From Lachnospiraceae bacterium (GTDB lineage Bacteria; Bacillota; Clostridia; Lachnospirales; Lachnospiraceae), in NCBI GenBank assembly GCA_022791975.1, contig JAAWAC010000014.1, positions 1 to 64,000 on the forward strand: 64,000 bases of DNA, read 5' to 3'. Shown piece after piece: positions 57,188 to 64,000 of the stretch; position 1 is the first letter of the stretch, and each line of letters starts with the position of its first letter. The notes under the pieces are model-generated. The model was not told the DNA's origin, ran no database searches, and worked only from the letters and a program-made list of their open reading frames with translations. Both the position numbers and the translations under genes were made by a program.

Positions 57188-57880
57188 CTACATCATACGA
57201 TAGAGCGCCTTAAACATCTCCACATCCTCCAAGGCATTTACCTTGATATTAAAATCCGAGCCCTTGGAAAAATAGACCGTCTCCCCCATGCGGGCCAGCA
57301 AACTATTATTATCCATACAATGGATAATTCCCTTTTCAATGGCCTCCCGGTGCATCCGCTCCAGATAATCCAGCCGGTAGGATTGAGGTGTCTGAATTCT
57401 CCGAATGCTGTATCTGGAAATACTTTCCTTCCCACTGCAACCGTCCTCTGTCATCATCACCGTATCGGTAGAACGCACAGCCGCCACACCCATTCCCTTT
57501 TTTCGGCAAGTCCGGATGCTGTCTGAAATTAAATCCTGCGTAACCAACGGACGAATAGCATCATGCACCACAACCACATCATCCGGCCTACCGTGCTTTG
57601 CCAGCCACTGAATTCCTCTCCAGCTGGACTCCTGCCCGTCAGCTCCACCCTCTACAATGGCTGTCAGCTTTGTAATATCAAACTGCTTGGCATAAGCCTT
57701 TACCATCTCCTGCCAGCCTGGCAAACAGGAGACGATCACCTGGTCAATCTCTACATGCTGTTGAAAAGCCTGTAGGGTATATACAATCACAGGCCGATTC
57801 TCCACAATTACAAACTGCTTGGGAATATCCATCTGAAACTGTGGATCCAAACCGGCTGCCAATATCAATCCTATATTCAT
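57188..57880 (-). CDS. IspD/TarI-family cytidylyltransferase paralogue with altered nucleotide-binding loop
   Basis: MNIGLILAAGLDPQFQMDIPKQFVIVENRPVIVYTLQAF; VVVHDAIRPLVTQDL; start MNIGL at 57880. Confidence 0.85.
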   Translation of the reverse strand: MNIGLILAAGLDPQFQMDIPKQFVIVENRPVIVYTLQAFQQHVEIDQVIVSCLPGWQEMVKAYAKQFDITKLTAIVEGGADGQESSWRGIQWLAKHGRPDDVVVVHDAIRPLVTQDLISDSIRTCRKKGMGVAAVRSTDTVMMTEDGCSGKESISRYSIRRIQTPQSYRLDYLERMHREAIEKGIIHCMDNNSLLARMGETVYFSKGSDFNIKVNALEDVEMFKALYRMM

Positions 57881-57957
57881 TCCATTCTTCCTTTGCAGAA
57901 CTTTTTTCAACTCCTCTACTGACCAAATTCCACAAGGGTCCTTTCTTTCACCATATT

Positions 57958-58053
57958 ATTTATAAAATATAATATATAAACTTTATTCTATGTCTCATTC
58001 TAACATTATCAACCATGACAAAGCAACATATTTATAAAATATAATATATAAAC
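57958..58053 (-). repeat. 24-bp perfect direct repeat (atttataaaatataatatataaac) upstream of the glycan operon
   Basis: Copies at 57958-57981 and 58030-58053. Confidence 0.9.
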
Positions 58054-58080
58054 CTTTATGCTTTCCATCTATCCATCTAC

Positions 58081-58110
58081 TTTTTTGTATATCGGCATCT
58101 ATACAAAAAA
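58081..58110. terminator. Inverted repeat with T- and A-rich arms (terminator-like)
   Basis: ttttttgtata tcggcatc tatacaaaaaa: 11-bp perfect stem. Confidence 0.45.
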
Positions 58111-58306
58111 AATAAGTTCTGCCTCTCTCCCTGATAATACCATTTATCCAAATATCAGTTCCAATGTATACACAGACCAAGTATACGCAGACCAACTCCC
58201 ATAGACTCCTCTTTGCCTAATATCCCATCCCACAAAAATTTCCATCCCAAAGGGGCTTCCCAACTATCCCAACATCGTATATAATAAGTGAATACCAAAA
58301 TGCTTT

Positions 58307-59242
58307 ATGGAGAAAGATATACTTATGGTAACTCACAAGCATTCCTATAAACAGAAAACAAAACAAAAAACAAAGGACCCTTCTCTGCTGCTAATTCCAG
58401 CCATTGTCGCATGTGCCCTGGTTATGCTTGGCAGCTTATACACGGCCCTTCCTTTTACTATGGAAGATATTTTGCAGCATATGAAGGAGACAGGTTCCCA
58501 CATATCCCGGCAGTTATCCTCCGCCACAGAAACCCTGGCCTTTCAGCTAAATCAGTCTAAGACCTCCTCCCTGAAAAGCAGCAACAGCATCTGGTGGATG
58601 AAAAGCGCTCCTGTAAGCACCACTCCCTATGTGGAATATACAGGAGAACGAGGCAGCGTGTCTTCCCTCTACGCGGAGGATGGGGAAGCTCTTGACCAGG
58701 CTTATCTGTTTATGTTGGACACCGGTATCGGCCCCATGCTCTATTATCACCAGGGAGACAGTCGCTGGGGCAATTTCCTCTATGGGGACAACGATCCCCT
58801 ATACAAATATGGCTGCGGACCCACAGCTGTTGCCATGGTGATCAACAGCTTTAGTCCCTATCCCGTGGACCCTACGGATCTGGCAGAATGGTCTGCTGAG
58901 AACGGTTATTATGCCCTTCACAGTGGTTCTTATCACGATCTGATTCCAGAGTCCCTGGAAGCCTATGGGCTTACGGTGAAAAGTGTCACCGATCGTTCCA
59001 CTGAAAATGTCTCAGAGCTTCTCTCCTCGGGACATATCCTGGTAGCCCTTATGGGGCAGGGTACTTTTACAAGAAACGGCCATTTTGTCCTGATCACCAA
59101 GCTTCTGGACAATGGCAACGTGACCATTGCCGATCCGGCAAACTATGAAAACTGCACCATGGAATGGGATCTTTCCCTGCTGCTGAAAGAACTGAAAAAA
59201 AGCTATGACTGCGGCGGTCCTCTCTGGGCCGTAGAGCCATAG
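58307..59242 (+). CDS. Membrane-anchored C39-like (papain-fold) peptidase
   Basis: N-terminal TM segment; YKYGCGPTAVAMVINSF; GHFVLITKLLDNGNVTIADPANYEN. Confidence 0.85.
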   Translation: MEKDILMVTHKHSYKQKTKQKTKDPSLLLIPAIVACALVMLGSLYTALPFTMEDILQHMKETGSHISRQLSSATETLAFQLNQSKTSSLKSSNSIWWMKSAPVSTTPYVEYTGERGSVSSLYAEDGEALDQAYLFMLDTGIGPMLYYHQGDSRWGNFLYGDNDPLYKYGCGPTAVAMVINSFSPYPVDPTDLAEWSAENGYYALHSGSYHDLIPESLEAYGLTVKSVTDRSTENVSELLSSGHILVALMGQGTFTRNGHFVLITKLLDNGNVTIADPANYENCTMEWDLSLLLKELKKSYDCGGPLWAVEP

Positions 59243-59291
59243 CTATTTTCCATATTTTAAATGCCGCTTCGCGGCATCAGCCTCAATCTTC

Positions 59292-60236
59292 TTATCCGAT
59301 GGTGTTCAAAAGCATCCCAACCGCATAATAATTGGTCAGATTAAAGGCTCCGCCCTTTGCGAAATTTGCAAAAGATGTAAGAGAATCCGGTAAAGACGCC
59401 TTGCTAACCGCAGAGGATTTATTGCTGGAACTGCTGGAGCTAGTCTTGTCGCTTTCCTCCGTGCTGGTGTCCTTGCCAGAACCCATGATCCGGTCTACCG
59501 GAGAATCCAGAATGTACGTAGCTCTCCGTCCTACACGGTCTGCCATGCCATACTGGCCGCCAACTACTTCCTTTACCAGGTCATAGCCTTTCTCAAGAGT
59601 ATCCGTAAGCTTCTCCTCATCCACAGACAAGAATCCATCCTTGTCTTTGCTCAGACCAATGGTCTTTAAGGCCTTGTCGGTCGTAACTCCCCTCTGGAAT
59701 GCCGCCAAATCCTCAGCAGCCGTTGCAGTAGCGCCATTGTTGTTTTTCAGATAGGACAGAGTATTGTTGTACTCCTTGACAAATTTGTCAATCGCAGATA
59801 CAATGTTTCCTGCTGCCTTCTCAACTGCTTCCTGCGTAGCCTTAATCTCATCTGCATTGCCGCCTTCTACTGCCTTCTCAGCATCCATAAGGGCCTGCTC
59901 ATACTTTGCGAACACATTGTCCTCATTTTCCATGCGAAGGGCCATAGACGCCTCTTCCAGATCCTCCAGAGCTACCTGATAGCCCCGCAGATATCCGGCA
60001 CCCGTGGCTGCTGTGCCATAATTGGTCTTATTGGTACTGGAGGTACTGCTTGAGCTGGAGGTTTTATCCGTACTGGTAGTACCCTCTTTAATTCCAAGAG
60101 ACTCTTTCAGCTCTTCCGCTTTTTTATTGGCGCTGTCAGTCCATGATTCATAGTCATTACCGCCATTATAGCCGGTATTATAATGAAAGCCATAACCGTA
60201 ATCTGTGCCTACACCGCCGATTCCACCTGTTGCCAT
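59292..60236 (-). CDS. Hypothetical, FliD C-terminal-like flagellar protein with Ser/Thr-rich linkers
   Basis: FVKEYNNTLSYLKNN...RGVTTDKALKTIGLSKDKDGFLSVDEEKLTDTLEKGYDLVKEVVGGQYGMADRV; poly-Ser/Thr tracts. Confidence 0.5.
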   Translation of the reverse strand: MATGGIGGVGTDYGYGFHYNTGYNGGNDYESWTDSANKKAEELKESLGIKEGTTSTDKTSSSSSTSSTNKTNYGTAATGAGYLRGYQVALEDLEEASMALRMENEDNVFAKYEQALMDAEKAVEGGNADEIKATQEAVEKAAGNIVSAIDKFVKEYNNTLSYLKNNNGATATAAEDLAAFQRGVTTDKALKTIGLSKDKDGFLSVDEEKLTDTLEKGYDLVKEVVGGQYGMADRVGRRATYILDSPVDRIMGSGKDTSTEESDKTSSSSSSNKSSAVSKASLPDSLTSFANFAKGGAFNLTNYYAVGMLLNTIG

Positions 60237-60378
60237 ATGTTTCTCCTTTCCGGTAAAATATACCTATTTTATCTTACATCTTTATATATCGCCTTTTTTT
60301 AAGAGATTATAAGTTTCCCAGGGCACTTTTACACACTGTTCCAGAAAAAATATCCCATATCCGTCGCTTTCCTTTCCC

Positions 60379-61464
60379 CTACAGAACCTGCTTTAAACGC
60401 TCCTTTGCCGGAGCATAGCCGGCCCCCGCAGCTATCCGATAATACTTCACCGCCAAGTCCCTCTGCCCGGACACCTCATACCAGGCCCCCAGGTTATAAG
60501 CCGCCTTAAAGCTTCCGGTTCCCACCACTCCCCCAAGCTCTGGCCGCTCTCCTAACTTCAGACATTTTTGGTAGGAGCTTTCAATCCGGGGAAGCAAAGA
60601 AATATACTTTTCCACATGAGATAACACCCGCTTCATATAAAAAAGGCCACATACAAAGCAGAAATCTGACCAGCCTCCCAAAGCCTCTTCTTCCTGCTCC
60701 ACCACAGCCGCTGCCTCGTCCAGGCAAGCATTGGTGCCCACATCCAAAAGCGTATACAAGTAAAGCACCACTCCTCCGGGACGGTATGCCTCCTTACTTT
60801 GGGAAAGCCGGTAAAAACTGCGAAAATAGGGGAGGCTCTCCTCCAGACGCTTTAAATTGCGCAGAGTGGATGCCAGCTGGAATTGGTAATAGCCATCCTC
60901 CGGCTCCTCCTTGGCCACCTCCAATAGATAAGGCAGATTCCTTTCCCCCTTGTCCGCATAGAGGTATCCGTCATGATCTGCCTCCAAAGGTAAGGAATAG
61001 CAAGGGTAATCCCCTTTCGGCTGTTCATGGATTCTCCCCGTATACCGAACACCCCGGGGAAGAAAACGGGGGAGCACAGAAGTGCTGGTGCTAATCCCCT
61101 CATCATCCTGATAAGCATCATACCGCAAAAGCCCCCCCAGCCATGGCTGAGATCGTTCCTCCAAAGCCTTCACAGCCCGCTCCAGCTTCTTTCTGCTACA
61201 GGGCCGGAGATATTCATCCCCATCCAAAATCAGATTCCAGTCACCATCTGAATGGTCCAGGGCAAAATTCCGGGCTGCTGAGAAATCATTTACCCATGAA
61301 AAAGAGAGGACCTGGGCTCCCAGCTCCTCCGCAATCTCCCTGGTCTTGTCTTCCGAACCAGTATCCACAACAATGATTGCATCCACCAGAGGCTTTGCTG
61401 CCTTTAGGCAACGCTCCAGCGAACGCTCCTCATTTTTTACAATCATCACCAGATTTATTTTCAT
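60379..61464 (-). CDS. GT2 glycosyltransferase with C-terminal TPR/Sel1-like repeats
   Basis: NLVMIVKNEERSLERCLKAAKPLVDAIIVVDTGSEDKT; LDGDEYL; AYNLGAWYEVSGQRDLAVKYYRIAAGAGYAPAKERL. Confidence 0.9.
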   Translation of the reverse strand: MKINLVMIVKNEERSLERCLKAAKPLVDAIIVVDTGSEDKTREIAEELGAQVLSFSWVNDFSAARNFALDHSDGDWNLILDGDEYLRPCSRKKLERAVKALEERSQPWLGGLLRYDAYQDDEGISTSTSVLPRFLPRGVRYTGRIHEQPKGDYPCYSLPLEADHDGYLYADKGERNLPYLLEVAKEEPEDGYYQFQLASTLRNLKRLEESLPYFRSFYRLSQSKEAYRPGGVVLYLYTLLDVGTNACLDEAAAVVEQEEEALGGWSDFCFVCGLFYMKRVLSHVEKYISLLPRIESSYQKCLKLGERPELGGVVGTGSFKAAYNLGAWYEVSGQRDLAVKYYRIAAGAGYAPAKERLKQVL

Positions 61465-62108
61465 GACAGAGGCTCTTCCCAGATTTCTTCTTTTTTCTGC
61501 CGCTCCATCCTGCGCTTTCTTTGATTTACATAGACAAAATTTCGGATATCTGCTTCCACATCCGGTGGATTATCCACAAATTTGCAGCCGTAGCCATAGC
61601 CTCCATAAATCTCTTGTACCCGCAGGACCTGGGCAGTCACCCGGTGTGTCTCTGTTTTAAAGCAATAGGTAAAGGCAAAGTGCTGGCCCCGTATCATTTT
61701 CTGGGTAGTCACCAAAAACAGACCACCAGCGCTAATGTTCTGAATGGTGGCCGTAATAAACCGTCCATCATCTGTCACAAATTCCTCTGTAATATGTACC
61801 TTTACCCGCAGATCCTTTTGCCTCTGGACAGACTCATAGATTTTCAGGATCTCACATTCCCCCATCCAGGGCTCTCCAGTTTCATAATAGCGTGGATTCT
61901 TCTTCAGCTCAATCTCACACAGGCACCGTACACATCCCTGCCTGGCATCATAAAAGTCCACCAGCGTCTTTAGTCTGGCGTTGCGCAGCTTGGAGGTCTT
62001 GAAAAAAAGATGAAGAAAATCCTCCTCTACCTCCTCTACCCGCGCCCGCGACAAGGGGCGTTTATCCGAGCCATACACCAGACAGCTCTCACAGTTTGAC
62101 AATCTCAT
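61461..62108 (-). CDS. PilZ-domain protein (predicted c-di-GMP effector)
   Basis: ITATIQNISAGGLFLVTTQKMIRGQHFAFTYCF...VLRVQEIYGGYGYGCKFVD. A [DN]xSxxG-type motif (NISAGG) is visible; the N-terminal RxxxR is less clear. Confidence 0.75.
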   Translation of the reverse strand: MRLSNCESCLVYGSDKRPLSRARVEEVEEDFLHLFFKTSKLRNARLKTLVDFYDARQGCVRCLCEIELKKNPRYYETGEPWMGECEILKIYESVQRQKDLRVKVHITEEFVTDDGRFITATIQNISAGGLFLVTTQKMIRGQHFAFTYCFKTETHRVTAQVLRVQEIYGGYGYGCKFVDNPPDVEADIRNFVYVNQRKRRMERQKKEEIWEEPLS

Positions 62109-62145
62109 CTATGCGCTCCTCCCTTTAATCAGCTGTATCCTAAAA

Positions 62146-63123
62146 TTATATCGTAATGCTTCCTACCTGGCTGCTGGCATTCATCAGCATCTGAAGCCGT
62201 AACAGCTCCACCAGATTATAAAAGCTGCTTTTATCAATGGTCACCGTATCCTGGCTGCCGCCCTGGGCCGTCCCATACAGCATCCCCATCATATTGGCCG
62301 AGGACCCATACAAGGTGGACATGCCAAACAGACTCCCCATACCGGTCATCGCCGACATGCCATAGCCACTTCCCATCCCTGACAGTCCCCAGGTGCCGTA
62401 CATACCTCCTAAATTGGACATGGCGGACGTGCCATAGGCGCTGTTTCCATAGCCGGAATATCCTGACGTGCCGTAGAGACTCCCCAGAGCCGAGGACCCA
62501 TATATTCCTCCCAGACCAGTCATGGCCGATGTGCCATAGCCACTCGTCACGTTACCTGCAAAGAGAGGAGACCCCTCCAGGTAGGAGAGAACTTTCTGCA
62601 CATAATTCTGGGTCTCCGCATAGGGAGGAATCCCACCATATTTCTCCACACTGCCAGGACCTGCATTGTATGCTGCCAGGGCCAGGCTCACATTGCCTCC
62701 AAACCGATCCAGATTTCCCTTCAGATACTTGGCTCCCCCCAAAATATTCTGTCGGGCATCAAAGGGATTGGTTACACCCAGGGAGTTAGCCGTCCCCGGC
62801 ATCAGCTGCATAACTCCCATGGCTCCTGCACTGGAAACCGCATTGGCATTAAAATTGGACTCTGCCTTTGCCACTGCCTTTAAAAGATCTACGGAAATAT
62901 CATAGGCCCAAGCTGCCTCCTCAAAAATGGCATCCATGCTCCCTGCCCCGCTCTCCGCATTCTCTGCTGCTTCAGAAAGTGCTGCGGTAAAAGTCCCCGA
63001 AACTGCCTCTTTGTCTCTATACTCCTGCTCAATGGGCGCCATGGTTCCATAAAGTCCCACCGCCGATGTAGTTATTTCCATAATTGCCTTACTCCTCTTT
63101 CTATCATAATCTCTCCGCCCCAA
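62146..63123 (-). CDS. Lytic transglycosylase (SLT) with Gly/Tyr/Ser-rich repeat tail
   Basis: [52 protein letters not shown]...[29 protein letters not shown]. Confidence 0.92.
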   Translation of the reverse strand: MGRRDYDRKRSKAIMEITTSAVGLYGTMAPIEQEYRDKEAVSGTFTAALSEAAENAESGAGSMDAIFEEAAWAYDISVDLLKAVAKAESNFNANAVSSAGAMGVMQLMPGTANSLGVTNPFDARQNILGGAKYLKGNLDRFGGNVSLALAAYNAGPGSVEKYGGIPPYAETQNYVQKVLSYLEGSPLFAGNVTSGYGTSAMTGLGGIYGSSALGSLYGTSGYSGYGNSAYGTSAMSNLGGMYGTWGLSGMGSGYGMSAMTGMGSLFGMSTLYGSSANMMGMLYGTAQGGSQDTVTIDKSSFYNLVELLRLQMLMNASSQVGSITI

Positions 63124-63173
63124 AGCCTAAAGCTTCTTAAAGGGCCACTCTCACAGATCTCACAAGCCATCTG

Positions 63174-63521
63174 TCAATCTGAAATTTCTCCCTCATCATC
63201 CAACAGCTCCGGCGCCCCTGTGTCTTCTTCCTCCGGCGCGGTCTGTTCTCTTTCTGGTATGTAGCCCAGAAAATACAGATAGATATCCACAATAGCCTGA
63301 TACAGCTCCATAGGAATTTCCGCTCCCAACTGAAGCTGGGTTAACAGGGTAGCCAGGGAATCGTCCTCATAGACGGGCACTCCTGCCGCCATGGCCGTCT
63401 CCGTGATCCGCTCTGCCAAATATCCCATACCGGAAGCCACAATCACCGGGGCCCCGTTTTTATCCGGATTGTACTTTAAGGCAACAGCCTTCTGCTTCAT
63501 TAAATCATCAAATTCTGACAT
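63174..63521 (-). CDS. EscU/FlhB C-terminal-domain-like stand-alone protein (FlhX-type)
   Basis: KAVALKYNPDKNGAPVIVASGMGYLAERITETAMAAGVPVYEDDSLATLLTQLQLGAEIPMELYQAIVDIYLYFL. Confidence 0.85.
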   Translation of the reverse strand: MSEFDDLMKQKAVALKYNPDKNGAPVIVASGMGYLAERITETAMAAGVPVYEDDSLATLLTQLQLGAEIPMELYQAIVDIYLYFLGYIPEREQTAPEEEDTGAPELLDDEGEISD

Positions 63522-64000
63522 TGATTGTTGTCTCCTTTTCCCGGATTTCCGGAAATACCTCTGTTACCTTTCTGTCCCGGATTCGCCCAAACACGGATAT
63601 CTCTCCCAGACGAATCCCGTTTTTCTTCATAAGCTCCGCCATATCTGTCTGAATCTTTTTATCCTGTTTTACCAGATGAGGTGGTACGAAAAGTTGCATT
63701 TTTGTCTCTCGATCCTGCAACGTCATCACCAATTCAAATTTGCCCAGACTCTGGATATCAAATTTTAAGAAGAGCTTAATCTTTCTGCCTTCCTCCTCGC
63801 TCTTGCGCCTGGCATCTGGATCTACCCACATTTCCGACACCACATCATTACCCTCCAGCTGGAAGGGCATCAGAAAATGCAGCAAGGGCATATACACGCT
63901 CTCATTCATCAGCATGCCATTCATAATATTATAAAACTGCTGGACATTTTCCAGGCCTGCCTGCCCGTTGGCCCCCCGCAACAGCAGGTTGGCCAGATTA
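63508..64000 (-). CDS. Partial CDS, flagellar hook-length-control-like C-terminus (tentative); truncated by window end
   Basis: Frame stays open to the window end (..NLANLLLRGAN..). FLKFDIQSLGKFELVMTLQDRETKMQLFVPP resembles FliK C-terminal-type domains. Confidence 0.45.
   Translation of the reverse strand, partial: NLANLLLRGANGQAGLENVQQFYNIMNGMLMNESVYMPLLHFLMPFQLEGNDVVSEMWVDPDARRKSEEEGRKIKLFLKFDIQSLGKFELVMTLQDRETKMQLFVPPHLVKQDKKIQTDMAELMKKNGIRLGEISVFGRIRDRKVTEVFPEIREKETTINVRI

Overview
This window looks like a chromosomal segment from a motile gut Firmicute, probably Lachnospiraceae (inference from gene content; no rRNA or tRNA seen). Most genes are on the minus strand. From left to right: (1) housekeeping genes (two rRNA methyltransferases, a radical SAM protein, a sugar O-acetyltransferase, a bile-salt-hydrolase-like enzyme), interrupted by a small decayed integrative element at 1794-3483. 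The element is bounded by a 28-bp perfect direct repeat that copies the 3' end of an rlmI-like gene. (2) A sugar-uptake and catabolism regulon (ABC transporter, AraC regulator, then SDR, Gfo/Idh, DapA-like, D-lyxose isomerase-like and DUF4432 genes) containing a 99-bp tandem repeat related to another repeat at the left edge of the window. (3) An ECF sigma factor with two paralogous zf-HC2 anti-sigma genes, an amino-acid ABC transporter, uppP, an aminotransferase, and a fused sugar nucleotidyltransferase/NahK-like kinase. (4) A phosphorelay and c-di-GMP module: hybrid histidine kinase, REC-HD-GYP-GGDEF protein and Hpt protein. (5) A glycan-biosynthesis island of about 23 kb (35.2-57.9 kb), partly AT-rich. 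It has multiple GT2s, FkbM, a WecF-like GT, a LuxC/LuxE/AMP-ligase/ACP/SDR cassette, a NeuD-like acetyltransferase, a DegT aminotransferase, a CDP-glycerol-transferase-like protein and two IspD/TarI-like cytidylyltransferases. (6) Flagellum-linked genes (FliD-like, GT2-TPR, PilZ, lytic transglycosylase, FlhB C-terminal-like). The most interesting signals are the lux-like acyl-reduction cassette without luciferase inside a glycan locus, and a Rossmann-like GxGxxG module that recurs in about nine island proteins with different catalytic domains. Annotations come from reading motifs in the supplied ORF translations; no database search was run.
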